A stretch of DNA of 64,000 nucleotides from Paenibacillus_E sp964253085 (GTDB lineage Bacteria; Bacillota; Bacilli; Paenibacillales; NBRC-103111). Within the stretch, counting starts at the first letter, position 1. Every line of letters begins with the position of its first letter. The stretch is from positions 372,001-436,000 of the forward strand of contig NZ_CAXUQH020000001.1 of NCBI RefSeq assembly GCF_964253085.1, written 5' to 3'. The translations under genes were made by a program, and so were the position numbers. The notes beneath the pieces were generated by a model. It saw only the letters and a list, made by a program, of their open reading frames with translations, was not told the origin of the DNA and searched no databases. Shown one piece after another: positions 16,661 to 25,753 of the stretch.

Positions 16661-17575
16661 CTAGTTCTTCAGCGCAACCGCAATCCTTGCGGCGGTCTGC
16701 GCGTTGTGATAAACGAGCGCGATGTTCGTCTCCAGGCTGCGCCCTTCCGTCAGCTGCTTGATCCGCGCTAGCAAGAAAGGCGTGACCTTCTTCCCGGTCA
16801 CGTTCTGCTCTTTGGCCTCATTCAGCGCCTGCTGGATGACGGCCTCGATCTCGACATGGTCCATAGCGGATTCCGCTGGGACCGGGTTGGCGATGACGGC
16901 GCCGCCGCGTAAGGACAGCTCCCACTTCGTGCGGAGCATAGCGGCCACGTCAGCCGCCTCATCGAGGCGGAAGTCTACGCCATAGCCGCTTTCGCGGGCG
17001 TAGAAGGACGGGAACTCGCTCGTTTGGTAACCAACCACGGGCACGCCGTGGGTTTCCAAGTACTCGAGCGTACGTCCAATGTCGAGGATCGATTTCACGC
17101 CGGCGCAGACGACAGCGACGTTGGTTGCCGCCAGCTCCGTCAAATCAGCGGAGATGTCCATGGAGGTTTCTCCCTCGCGGTGGACACCGCCAATGCCACC
17201 GGTAGCGAACACTTCGATGCCAGCGAGGGCAGCACCGATCATCGTCGCAGATACCGTGGTTGCACCGATTTTTCCAGAGGAGAGGATGTACGGGAAGTCG
17301 CGGCGGCTTACTTTTTCCACATGGCCATTCGTTGCAAAAGCTTCGAGCTCCTGTTCGTTTAAGCCGATCTTGATTTTGCCATCCATGATGCCGATCGTTG
17401 CCGGAACAGCGCCGTTATCGCGAATAATTTGTTCCACTTTTTTCGCCATTTCAATATTTTGCGGGTAGGGCATACCGTGGGAAATAATCGTTGTTTCCAA
17501 CGCCACGATCGGTTTATTGTTCGCGAGAGCTTCCTTCACTTCATCGGTAAAAGTTAAATATGAGTTAGATAACAT
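16661..17575 (-). CDS. psuG: Pseudouridine-5'-phosphate glycosidase PsuG
   Basis: 304 residues, the usual PsuG length. It splits pseudouridine 5'-phosphate into uracil and ribose 5-phosphate in the cytosol. Family motifs seen are PIVALETTIISHGMPYP, the catalytic Lys region SRRDFP, GATTVSATM, FATGGIGGVHRE, SILDIGRTLEYLET, GYQTSEFPSFY and VIANPVP. AAAGGAG before the ATG overlaps the end of psuK, with only 3 bases between the genes, so kinase and glycosidase form one degradation operon. Confidence 0.95.
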   Translation of the reverse strand: MLSNSYLTFTDEVKEALANNKPIVALETTIISHGMPYPQNIEMAKKVEQIIRDNGAVPATIGIMDGKIKIGLNEQELEAFATNGHVEKVSRRDFPYILSSGKIGATTVSATMIGAALAGIEVFATGGIGGVHREGETSMDISADLTELAATNVAVVCAGVKSILDIGRTLEYLETHGVPVVGYQTSEFPSFYARESGYGVDFRLDEAADVAAMLRTKWELSLRGGAVIANPVPAESAMDHVEIEAVIQQALNEAKEQNVTGKKVTPFLLARIKQLTEGRSLETNIALVYHNAQTAARIAVALKN

Positions 17576-17578
17576 GGT

Positions 17579-18709
17579 TTAATCTCCTTTAGTCATCGTG
17601 TTTATCGTAAGATGCAAGCGTTCCTCGTTCAGCTCGCTGGACGTGGATTGACTGGTTTGAAGCGTAATGTGCGCAGCAGCAAGACCGAATTCACAGGATT
17701 TCAGATATGATTGTTGATGGGTAACGCCATAGACAATACCTGCTACGAAAGCATCCCCTGCGCCTGTAACCTCGACCACCTGAGTGGGAAACGGAGGAAA
17801 GAAATGTTCGCCTTCTTCGCCCGCATAGTGAACTCCTCGGCTTCCGAGTGTAATGTAAACATGCTTCACACCCCGCTCGCGAATGGCCCCAGCAATTTTC
17901 GAATGGTCTGGCTCTACATAGAACATATCAATGACGTCCTGGTTCTTGGATAGTGGTGTGTGAGTTAGTTGTATGGCCTCTTCTAAATTGGGGAAAATAG
18001 CCGTTACACCAGACAGATCAGTCGGAAGCTTCTTCGATTTCTCCGAGGAAACAGGATCAATGAAGAGGGGGATATTCTCCTCCTGACATCGACGGATCAG
18101 CTCCTCCAAGGTGTCACTAGGTAGATTCGTATCTGCAATCACGAGCTTGGCAGCGGCAACATGGGACCATTTATCCCGAAGCATCGCTGGTGAAAATTTA
18201 TCGTAGATGTCCATATTGGCAAAAGCGAGAAACATCTCACCCGAAGTATCTAGGAGTGCGGTATATGATCCCGTATTCTCACCATTCAATACGATGGCTT
18301 GGCTGACGTCAACACCTCGTCGCCTCGTTTCCTCCAGTACCCACTGGCCCGTTTTGTCGTCGCCAACCACAGTTAGGAGCGCCGTTTGCCGATCTAATCC
18401 GGCTAAAGCTTCAGCGATGTTGCGTGCAACGCCGCCACAAGACTCGGTTACGGTTACAGGGTTAGAGGAAGCTAAGCGGATCGCTTGTTTGCCAGTGGCT
18501 TTACTGTCGAGATTGGCTCCGCCGATGCAGACAATCATGTCTTCATCCGAAGTGACATAGGCTCTGCCGCGAATCGTTCCCTTCTTGGTCAAAGAGGCAA
18601 TATAACCAGCAACAGCGGACCGGGAGATCCCGATGATACCTGCCATTTCATGCTGGGAAATGAATGGATTTTGACGGATAAGCGCTAGGATTTGCTGTTC
18701 ACGATCCAT
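17579..18709 (-). CDS. psuK: Pseudouridine kinase PsuK with N-terminal helix-turn-helix
   Basis: 376 residues. The first 55 or so form a winged-helix-like segment (QNPFISQHEMAGIIGISRSAVAGYIASLTKKG), followed by a PfkB-family sugar kinase domain beginning CIGGANLDSKATG and ending with the anion-hole motif VEVTGAGDAFVAG, which holds the catalytic Asp. It phosphorylates pseudouridine for PsuG. The HTH fusion is common in Bacillales and suggests that the kinase also binds DNA, possibly its own promoter. GGAGGGGAG precedes the ATG. Confidence 0.93.
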   Translation of the reverse strand: MDREQQILALIRQNPFISQHEMAGIIGISRSAVAGYIASLTKKGTIRGRAYVTSDEDMIVCIGGANLDSKATGKQAIRLASSNPVTVTESCGGVARNIAEALAGLDRQTALLTVVGDDKTGQWVLEETRRRGVDVSQAIVLNGENTGSYTALLDTSGEMFLAFANMDIYDKFSPAMLRDKWSHVAAAKLVIADTNLPSDTLEELIRRCQEENIPLFIDPVSSEKSKKLPTDLSGVTAIFPNLEEAIQLTHTPLSKNQDVIDMFYVEPDHSKIAGAIRERGVKHVYITLGSRGVHYAGEEGEHFFPPFPTQVVEVTGAGDAFVAGIVYGVTHQQSYLKSCEFGLAAAHITLQTSQSTSSELNEERLHLTINTMTKGD

Positions 18710-18801
18710 GCAAAACTCCCCTCCTTCGTCTTTCTCTCCTTATTTTAACGCACCTCAAAACAAAAGTCTATTTAATAAACAAGTGTCCATGTGAGCGTGC
18801 C

Positions 18802-18834
18802 AAAAAGCCCGTTCCCCAATTAGGAACTAGGCTT
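18802..18834 (-). terminator. Intrinsic terminator of the 18856 gene
   Basis: AAGCCCGTTCC / GGAACTAGGCTT stem with a T run on the minus strand. Confidence 0.85.
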
Positions 18835-18855
18835 CTCTAGTGGCCCAAACAAAAG

Positions 18856-19260
18856 CTATTCCGAATGCGTAGAGTTGGAGCGCGACCCTAGTCCAAGCAA
18901 ACCGAGTAAGCCCAATAAACCGAGGTAGCTGTACCACGGCTTTGTTTTATTTTTTGGCGCAGTAGTGACGGACTGAGCTTGTAGGGTTGTGACGTTAAGC
19001 GCCGTTGGCGGTGTAATCCCATAAGCAGCAGCATAGCCATTCAAGTTCACAGTTGGGAGTAAACGAGTGTCTGCCCCTGGCATACCAAAAGGATTGGTTT
19101 GATACATCGTGGCAGAGCCACTTTTTAAATGTTGCAGATTTTCGGTCTGTGACACATTCGAGCTGTGATCGTTGGCATGCAGCCGATATTGATGTGCACC
19201 GAGTAGAAGCGAAAAAGTAAGGAAAGAAATCGAAGCTAATTTGAAAGAGCGGGTAACCAT
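18856..19260 (-). CDS. Small secreted protein with WGxxGxxG-like C-terminus
   Basis: 134 residues: an N-terminal signal-like hydrophobic helix (FKLASISFLTFSLLLGA), a polar middle, and a C-terminal PWYSYLGLLGLLGLLGLGSR helix followed by a short charged tail. The end resembles WGxxGxxG-type C-terminal anchor segments seen in Firmicutes, although the tryptophan is followed by Tyr rather than Gly. It is probably tethered to the membrane. No function is known. GGAGG precedes the ATG. Confidence 0.65.
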   Translation of the reverse strand: MVTRSFKLASISFLTFSLLLGAHQYRLHANDHSSNVSQTENLQHLKSGSATMYQTNPFGMPGADTRLLPTVNLNGYAAAYGITPPTALNVTTLQAQSVTTAPKNKTKPWYSYLGLLGLLGLLGLGSRSNSTHSE

Positions 19261-19375
19261 TATCCATACCTCCAGGTATTTAGTAGATAGGAGTCATTCA
19301 GTGTAGGTAAGCATATATTCCCCTGCGAATGAGAAGTTATGCATGGAGGAGGCTTGTCGTTTGACGCTATACAAA

Positions 19376-19417
19376 GAAAAAACCGTCGCCCCTAGATAAC
19401 TAGGAGACAACGGTTCT
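19376..19417 (-). terminator. Intrinsic terminator of the BIG2-repeat gene
   Basis: AACCGTCGCC-type stem pairing with CGGTT on the far side plus an inner CCTAG/CTAGG hairpin, with TTTTTT on the minus strand. Confidence 0.85.
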
Positions 19418-19427
19418 GTACAACCAT

Positions 19428-22022
19428 TTACTTTGTGACTGTCACTTGAACGGTCGTTTTCATGTTGGCAAAAGTAACGGTAATACGGGCAGTCCCTTTG
19501 CCAGTTGCTTTGATAATGCCATCTTTGACATCTGCGTTCATGATGTTGGAAGTTGTCCAGAGTGCGGGCTTGGTTACATCTTCTTCGGATCCGTCTGTAT
19601 ACGTAGCCAAGGCTTCCACTTTCGCTGTTTCGCCTTCTTTAAGCGTTAGTTTAACGACATTGGTCTTCAAATATTTCAAAGAATCAATTTCGACAGGAAT
19701 CGATACGGTTTTACCTCCAAAGAAGCCAGTGATATTGGTTTTCCCTGAAGCTGTCGCTGTGAAAAGTCCTTTATCGATGGTACCGAGTTTGTAGGAGCTC
19801 ACTTTCCAAATCGCGCTTTCTGTTACATCCTTCGTTGTCCCGTCGGACAAAGTTGCGGTTAATTTCAGTTGAGTTTGAACACCGCTTTTGGTAACGAAGA
19901 ACGCTTTATCAGCGGTTAGTCCATCAATCACGCCGATTTCAACCGGAATGGAAATACTTTTACCGCCAAAAGTCGCTGTGATCGTCGCTTTGCCGCGGGC
20001 AACTGGCGTCACGAGACCTTTGGACACCGTAACAATAGAGCTATTGCTTGTTTTCCACTCGGCTTCCGTTGTTACCGTACGCGATGCTTCATTCGCATCA
20101 GTGGCTGTAAGGGCAATGATTCTTGTTTCGTTCAGATCAAAAATGAGGCTAGCGACATTCGCTGTTAATTCACTTGCCATATCCACCTGCACGGGGATTG
20201 TGACCGTTGTTGTATCCAGTTGAGCCGTCAAAGTCGATACACCAGATCCGATAGCTTTCACAACACCTTTATCGACGGTGACTGCTTTGATATTACTGCT
20301 AGTCCAGATAACATCTGCGGTGACATCTTTCTCCTTGTCGTCGGTGTACAAAGCTTCGGCTGTTAGTGTAACGGATGCGCCCTTCTTCAGGACCAGTTCC
20401 TCTTCACTAATCGTTAGACTCTTCAGCACGCCTACCGAAACTTGAACGACTGCTTTCCGTGTCCCGTATTCTGCAGTAATTGATGCAGCGCCTGTAGCCG
20501 TGCCTGTAATGGTCCCGCCGCGTACCTCTGCAATCGCTTCGGAGCTAGTTTTCCAGGTAGCTTTGTCCGTCACTTCAACTTCGCGACCGTCTTTAAAATA
20601 AGCAGTCAACTCGACGTTAGCCGAATCGCCAATCTGCATGTTGACGATCTTCTGTGAAGCTTTAATGAGTGTAGGCACATCAACTTCGACTTGTGTCGTT
20701 GTTGTTTTGCCGCCATAAGTTGCTGTTACTTTGGCAATTCCGGCTTTATAAGTTGTGATATTTCCTTTGGTAACAAAAGCAATATCCTCATCGTCAACGC
20801 TCCAGGCAGCGCTATCCGTTATGATTGCCGTTGTGCCATCGGCATAGGTAGCACGCAGCACGAGCTGCGCAGTGTCGCCTGTTTTCAATGTTACCAATTC
20901 AGAGTCCACAACTAGACGTCGTGGAACCTCAACGTCAACCTTAGCCGTAACTACTTTCTCTCCATACTTCGCAGTAACGGTTGCTTCACCGATCGCATTG
21001 CCGAGCAGTTGGCCATTCGTTACGTTCACGATATCTTCATTGCTTGACGTCCATTCTGCACGATCCGAAATATCTGTCGTGGTTCCGTTCGCATAGGTAG
21101 CTGTAAGCTTTAACGAGCCAGTCCCATATTTCTTGAGCAAAATGCTTTGTTTATCCAATTCAAGCTTCACTGTGCTGTCTACATCAACCGTTATCGTTGT
21201 TGATTTCGTGCCGTAGGTAGCTGTTAGTGTTGCTTTACCAACGCTATAACCCGTAATCGTTCCTTTGATCGCATCCGCTACAGCTGATTTATCCGTTGTC
21301 CATACCGCTTTACTCGATACGTCATCTACGGAGCCATCCGGATAAGTCGCCATCAACTTAAGTTTCGCTGTACCATTCAGAAGTAAGGAAACATTTGATT
21401 TCTCTGCATCTAATCGACGTACAACTTCGACATCGACGTCCAAGGCAAGGGTTTGATTCATATACGTAACTGTAATCGTGGCGCTGCCGGGATTTTGTCC
21501 TTTGACTAATCCATTGGTTACCGTTGCGATTGAGCTTGCATCGACGGTGTAATCAGCTTTACTCGTCACATTCTCTGAGGTGCCATCTTCATAGTAAGCA
21601 GTAATTGTGACTTGATCTGTCCCATTGAGACGAAGATCAAGGGCTTGCTTATCCGTCGTTAACGATTTCACTTTCTTACTTACGGTTACCGTAACGATCT
21701 CCGTTTTACCCAAGTAAGTAGCCGTAATAACCGCTTTTCCTTCTTTTTTCGCAGTAACGACACCTGCATATACGGAAGCTACGTCCGTTGAACCCGAATT
21801 CCAGTCTGTTTTGACAGTAGCATTTTCCGTCGAACCGCTGACAAATATAGCTGTAGCCGATAAATTTGCTGTATTACCGACTTGTAAGCTGAGTTCATTT
21901 TTGTTCAAAACGAGCTTAGAAATCTCATCTGCTGCCAAAGCACTTCCTGTGAAAATAGCCTGACTTGCTAAAATGAAAATCACGACTAGGGACAACCATT
22001 TACTTTGAGAAAACCTCTTCAT
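19428..22022 (-). CDS. Large secreted protein of about ten tandem BIG2-like Ig domains
   Basis: 864 residues. A signal peptide (WLSLVVIFILASQAIF, cleaved near ALA-AD) is followed by about ten modules of roughly 83 residues that fill the rest of the protein. Each module follows the pattern hydrophobic start, L..G....L.ATA.Y.DG....VT, then W.SS....A.V..G.V.....G.A.ITA.YGG, typical of bacterial Ig-like group 2 domains. There is no SLH, LPXTG or catalytic domain, so it may be a spacer, adhesin or matrix protein released or held through partners. GGAGGG lies 9 bases before the ATG. It appears monocistronic. Confidence 0.85.
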   Translation of the reverse strand: MKRFSQSKWLSLVVIFILASQAIFTGSALAADEISKLVLNKNELSLQVGNTANLSATAIFVSGSTENATVKTDWNSGSTDVASVYAGVVTAKKEGKAVITATYLGKTEIVTVTVSKKVKSLTTDKQALDLRLNGTDQVTITAYYEDGTSENVTSKADYTVDASSIATVTNGLVKGQNPGSATITVTYMNQTLALDVDVEVVRRLDAEKSNVSLLLNGTAKLKLMATYPDGSVDDVSSKAVWTTDKSAVADAIKGTITGYSVGKATLTATYGTKSTTITVDVDSTVKLELDKQSILLKKYGTGSLKLTATYANGTTTDISDRAEWTSSNEDIVNVTNGQLLGNAIGEATVTAKYGEKVVTAKVDVEVPRRLVVDSELVTLKTGDTAQLVLRATYADGTTAIITDSAAWSVDDEDIAFVTKGNITTYKAGIAKVTATYGGKTTTTQVEVDVPTLIKASQKIVNMQIGDSANVELTAYFKDGREVEVTDKATWKTSSEAIAEVRGGTITGTATGAASITAEYGTRKAVVQVSVGVLKSLTISEEELVLKKGASVTLTAEALYTDDKEKDVTADVIWTSSNIKAVTVDKGVVKAIGSGVSTLTAQLDTTTVTIPVQVDMASELTANVASLIFDLNETRIIALTATDANEASRTVTTEAEWKTSNSSIVTVSKGLVTPVARGKATITATFGGKSISIPVEIGVIDGLTADKAFFVTKSGVQTQLKLTATLSDGTTKDVTESAIWKVSSYKLGTIDKGLFTATASGKTNITGFFGGKTVSIPVEIDSLKYLKTNVVKLTLKEGETAKVEALATYTDGSEEDVTKPALWTTSNIMNADVKDGIIKATGKGTARITVTFANMKTTVQVTVTK

Positions 22023-22156
22023 GCTTCATTTCCCTCCATTAAAGCTGTTGCTAGAATTTGCTTGATGAAAATAGATATTTATTTTCATCGGCATTTCATA
22101 GCGGAAAATGAAGGGAAATCATGGTATTACTTGCTGAAAGTTTGCTGAATATGTCG

Positions 22157-22195
22157 AAAAAAAGAAAACCCCGGTTTCACGCGCCTGCGGGGTTC
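22157..22195 (-). terminator. Intrinsic terminator of the sleL-type gene
   Basis: AACCCCG / CGGGGTT stem followed on the minus strand by a T-rich tract. Confidence 0.85.
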
Positions 22196-22200
22196 AAGGT

Positions 22201-23490
22201 TTAACCGCGTTTCACAATTTTGAAGTTATCTTCAAGCAGCAGCCAGTTCTGCGGGAACTTAAGTCCTAGCTTCCAATAGCTGATGCCGCGAAGACCGAGC
22301 TCTTGGATCAAACGGAACTTAGCTTGAATAGAGCGAGCATCCTCAAACCAAACCGTATGTTCCTTACCCGCGTCATCCCAATAGTTAAAATGCGGAGCTT
22401 GCGCGGTGTAATCGTATAAAATTTGCGCGTTATATTTACGGGCTAGATCGATTGCAGCCTGTGGTGAAATCGCTTTGGCGTAAGCGCCTCCTTGCACAAA
22501 GGGTAGCGTCCAGTCGTAGCCGTACAAATTTTGACCCATCATGATTTTCGAAGAGGGCATTTCACTGCGGGCATACTCCAACACTTTGCGAACGGGTCCT
22601 ATAGGAGAAACGGCCATTGGCGGTCCGCCGCTGTAGCCCCACTCATAGGTCATGATGATGACAAAATCGACAATTTGACCATGGGCTTTATAATCGTGAG
22701 CTTCGTACCAAGCACCAGCTTGTGTTGCACTTGTTTTAGGTGCGAGCGCGGTGGATACGAGATAGCCTTTCCGATGGAAGCGATCTACGGCTTTGCGCAG
22801 GAATTTGTTATACGCCTCGCGATCTGTCGGGAGAAGATGTTCAATGTCAAAATGAATATCTTTAAACCCAAGCCTCTCCGCTGTTGTTTCGATGGTATCG
22901 AGCAAACGATTTTGAACAGCCTCGTCGGTTAGGATAACATGCCCAAGTTCTGCGCTGAATTGATCATTCTCAAGGTTGGTGACCACCATCATCAGGGTGA
23001 CTCCATGCTGCTTCGCGATGTCTCGCAAATGGTCAAGTGGCGGCTGAACCAAGGTTCCATCGCGGTTAATGCGGAAGCTGAAGGGAGCTAAGTAGGTCAA
23101 ATGAGGTGATGCTTCGCGAGCGGCTTGAACGAGAACAGGTGACACATCAGAGCCTCTAGGCTCAATATAGGCATTTACTTCGGCTTGTTTGCGCGGGGTA
23201 GGGGGGATATATAATCGGAAACCGCTAGGCAATGTTTGATATAACGTGAGTCCGTTGACAGAAGCGAGTTCGTCTAGGTCAATGCCAAGCTTTTGTGCGA
23301 TCCGGTAAAGACCCTCGCCAGGCTGTACCCAATAGTAGGAGCCAACAATCGGAATGACTAATGCCTGTCCGATGACTAACGATTGCGAGGGAGTTAACTC
23401 ATTCGCTTCTGCCACCTCTTCGACCGACACGCCGTAGGTTTGCGAAATACGATACAACGTTTGCCCCTTTTGGACAACGTGAATTTGCAT
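22201..23490 (-). CDS. sleL: Spore cortex-lytic/peptidoglycan hydrolase, LysM2-GH18 (YaaH/SleL type)
   Basis: 429 residues. Two LysM modules (about 3-46 and 53-96) bind spore peptidoglycan and are followed by a GH18 barrel. The active-site strand reads KDIHFDIEHL with the acid Glu at 217, the arrangement seen in YaaH/SleL rather than in classical chitinases; MTYEWGY and the C-terminal GISYWKLGL segment also fit. The family acts as N-acetylglucosaminidase on cortical fragments during germination. No signal peptide, as usual for these spore proteins. AAGGAGG precedes the ATG, and a possible attenuator hairpin stands in the leader. Confidence 0.92.
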   Translation of the reverse strand: MQIHVVQKGQTLYRISQTYGVSVEEVAEANELTPSQSLVIGQALVIPIVGSYYWVQPGEGLYRIAQKLGIDLDELASVNGLTLYQTLPSGFRLYIPPTPRKQAEVNAYIEPRGSDVSPVLVQAAREASPHLTYLAPFSFRINRDGTLVQPPLDHLRDIAKQHGVTLMMVVTNLENDQFSAELGHVILTDEAVQNRLLDTIETTAERLGFKDIHFDIEHLLPTDREAYNKFLRKAVDRFHRKGYLVSTALAPKTSATQAGAWYEAHDYKAHGQIVDFVIIMTYEWGYSGGPPMAVSPIGPVRKVLEYARSEMPSSKIMMGQNLYGYDWTLPFVQGGAYAKAISPQAAIDLARKYNAQILYDYTAQAPHFNYWDDAGKEHTVWFEDARSIQAKFRLIQELGLRGISYWKLGLKFPQNWLLLEDNFKIVKRG

Positions 23491-23515
23491 AGGTTATGCC
23501 TCCTTAAAAAAATAA

Positions 23516-23639
23516 CCGAGCCGCCTACATGGAAGTCTCAGTGGCTGAAACTGGCTAAAAGCGCAACTAAGACACCCAAAGTGGGAGGCTCAGGAGATGG
23601 GGAGTCGGAAATGACTGTATCCGAGCCTGCTTTTCGATA
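23516..23639 (-). promoter_or_regulatory. Possible attenuator in the sleL leader
   Basis: Read on the minus strand the leader has GGCTCGG (near 23637-23631), CCTGAGCC (23594-23587) and GGCTCGG again (23522-23516), the last followed by TTATTTTTTT and then the sleL ribosome-binding site. The middle block can pair with either neighbour, the logic of an antiterminator/terminator switch. Confidence 0.4.
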
Positions 23640-23752
23640 AAACTAACCTCTTAACCGTGGTCGTTCATCCCTGGAATGACCTCGTCAAAGGTTTTCTCAT
23701 ATGTTATTCCGCCAGTGGGCGTTAGGTGAATGTCTTGGGGAAAAAGATAAAG

Positions 23753-23794
23753 AGCTCGCCTCTGCGGACCCACGTAGGGTCAAAGAGGCGAGCT
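23753..23794 (-). terminator. Intrinsic terminator of the SDR-hydrolase fusion gene
   Basis: AGCTCGCCTC / GAGGCGAGCT, ten perfect pairs, with an inner GACCC/GGGTC hairpin and T-rich sequence on the minus strand. Confidence 0.85.
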
Positions 23795-23797
23795 TGG

Positions 23798-25726
23798 TTA
23801 CAGCCCTTGCTGCCGAAGCAGCTGGGCTGTCAGCTCTGGATGCGAGATTGGGAAATGGTGCGCTGCCGCGATCTCGATCACGCGGGCGGAGCGAAGCTCC
23901 TCCGCCAAAGCCAATGCGCGATCCTGTGTGCCCCACAGGATCGAAGCCTCCCGCAGCAGCTCCGCCTGTTGCTGCGGGGGAAACGCCTCTGCGCGGGTCA
24001 GCGCAGAGAGGGTCTCGGCAGTCGACTTCCGCACACGCGGCGACTGCAGCTCTTGCAGGACATAAGTGACATACGAAGTCGGTATGTCACTTATGTCTAC
24101 GAAGCAGCGCTGCGCCAGCAGCTGCTTCCGCAGGTCTTTCTCGCGCAGCCGGCGCAGCGCAAGATGGTTGAGGCGCGCGCTGCGGTACATGCGTGCGGCT
24201 GGTTGCAGGGCAGGCTGCAGCAAATGCAGCCTGTGGATCCGCTCCGGCACGCGGGCGTAGGCGTGGGCGGCCAGCAAGCCGCCCAGAGAGTGGCCCACGA
24301 GCGTGACCGGGCTGTCGAAGGCGCGGATCGCCTCGACGAGCGCCGCGATGTGGCCCTCCATCACATCGCTTGCGTGATGGTAGGGCGAGCGCCCGAAGCC
24401 TGGCAGATCGACTAGGCAGACGTCGTGCTCTGGGAACTGCGCTGCGAGAGGGAGCAGGCAATCTGCTCCGCTAAGCGTGCCGTGCACGAAGAGGAGGGTG
24501 TTTTTTTGCGGCTCCAAAGGCTTTCGTTCCAGCCGTAGTTCAGCGTCGCTCCTTACCAAACCCTCTGTCGATGTACGACGCCCAGTTCCGCTTCGCTCCA
24601 GACTAGCCAAAGGCCCTCGCTTCCCTCTCACAAACCCTTCCGCAGGCATATGGCCATGCACGAGCTGAAAATCAAGATCCGCAATCGTAAAAGGCAGTAT
24701 CTCACCCTGAACCTTATTCGGGAGCTTATGTTTGTGCAGCAAGCTTTCTTTCGGTGCAACCGGAAAAGGGGTGTTCTTTTTTACGATAAATTCTAGGGAT
24801 TCCTTGGGGATACCTAACTTTTGTCCTAAAGAAGTACCTAAAAGCTTACTGAGCCACTTTGGCGAGATGGATCCATGAGGCTTACTGACACGCAGCTCTT
24901 TGGCGATCATGGCAACTAGCTCCTGCATGGAAAGACTTACCTTGGGATCGTCCAACAAATAGTAAGTTTGCGTAGACGGTGGTGCAGCTTCTTTGGTTAA
25001 TAAGTTGACGAAGGAGGCGACATGATCGACATGGACCAGCGGCAACCAATGTGTAGAACCGCCAGGTACGATAGACATCAAGCCGCGCGCCGTAGCTCGG
25101 ACAAGAATGCCGAGACCGCCGGTTTGGGGCGTTTCTCCATGCTGCGAGCTGCCGATGACCACGCTGGGATGAACGATGGACAGAGGGAATCCAAGTTCCT
25201 GAGCGCCTTCCCGAATGCGCAAATCCGCGAGGCATTTCATCAGCTCATACGGCGGACCTTGTTCCAATTGTGCGATGACGGGAGCGGGATTGTGCATATT
25301 TTCGTCCGTCCAAGGGCTTTTGAACCCAACCACGTGGATAAAATGCTTTAATCCTCCGCGCAGCTGAATGTCCGCAGCCAATCGAAGCATTTCCTCTGCA
25401 GCCTGCAGGAAAACCACGCGTGCCTTCGCTTCGCTGATCCGAATATCCATCGGTCCACCTGCATGAATAATGACATTTGCGGTCATAACCTTTTCCCTGT
25501 CAGCGTGGCTCAAGCCAAGGCCAGGCGTGCCCAAATCACCAATGACAGGGCGAATGCGACTTGTCATGGGGGCAGCACTGTATGACCAACCTAGTTCTTT
25601 ACAAATTTGCTCCCAACGCAAACTTGACCGCACGAGCACAGACACCGTGTGATTCTCTTGGGAAAGCTGCTCTAACGTGTGCGTTCCGATAAATCCTGTA
25701 CCACCAGTCATAAAAATATGAGCCAA
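23798..25726 (-). CDS. Fusion of NAD(P)-binding extended SDR and alpha/beta hydrolase
   Basis: 642 residues. Residues about 1-340 form an extended short-chain dehydrogenase: GGTGFIG nucleotide loop near the N-terminus, a GDLG segment, and the catalytic pair in YELMK (YxxxK), closest to the thioester-reductase/male-sterility group. Residues about 410-642 form an alpha/beta hydrolase: LLFVHGTLSG (oxyanion), VGHSLGG (nucleophile Ser) and a C-terminal AAHHFPISHPE His. Together they may act on an ester or thioester and its product, but the substrate is unknown. The TTG at 25726 is chosen because GGAGG lies 7 bases upstream and it gives the usual SDR N-terminus. It follows tetR and carries the same operator. 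Confidence 0.85.
   Translation of the reverse strand: MAHIFMTGGTGFIGTHTLEQLSQENHTVSVLVRSSLRWEQICKELGWSYSAAPMTSRIRPVIGDLGTPGLGLSHADREKVMTANVIIHAGGPMDIRISEAKARVVFLQAAEEMLRLAADIQLRGGLKHFIHVVGFKSPWTDENMHNPAPVIAQLEQGPPYELMKCLADLRIREGAQELGFPLSIVHPSVVIGSSQHGETPQTGGLGILVRATARGLMSIVPGGSTHWLPLVHVDHVASFVNLLTKEAAPPSTQTYYLLDDPKVSLSMQELVAMIAKELRVSKPHGSISPKWLSKLLGTSLGQKLGIPKESLEFIVKKNTPFPVAPKESLLHKHKLPNKVQGEILPFTIADLDFQLVHGHMPAEGFVRGKRGPLASLERSGTGRRTSTEGLVRSDAELRLERKPLEPQKNTLLFVHGTLSGADCLLPLAAQFPEHDVCLVDLPGFGRSPYHHASDVMEGHIAALVEAIRAFDSPVTLVGHSLGGLLAAHAYARVPERIHRLHLLQPALQPAARMYRSARLNHLALRRLREKDLRKQLLAQRCFVDISDIPTSYVTYVLQELQSPRVRKSTAETLSALTRAEAFPPQQQAELLREASILWGTQDRALALAEELRSARVIEIAAAHHFPISHPELTAQLLRQQGL
24059..24097. 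repeat. Perfect 16-bp inverted repeat inside the hydrolase coding region
   Basis: GACATAAGTGACATAC and its exact reverse complement are separated by GAAGTCG. The 39 bp encode VDISDIPTSYVTY in frame and are A/T-rich within a very G/C-rich stretch. Confidence 0.9.
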
Positions 25727-25753
25727 ATGAATAACCTCCATCTTGTGTTTTTT

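Noticed and set aside
16579..16761. 60-codon plus-strand frame over the psuG terminator
   Set aside because: Covers a terminator hairpin and the antisense of psuG, no ribosome-binding site.
24087..24461. Arg-rich frames on both strands within the hydrolase half
   Set aside because: They are out-of-frame translations of a very G/C-rich coding stretch; the fusion frame alone gives recognisable motifs.
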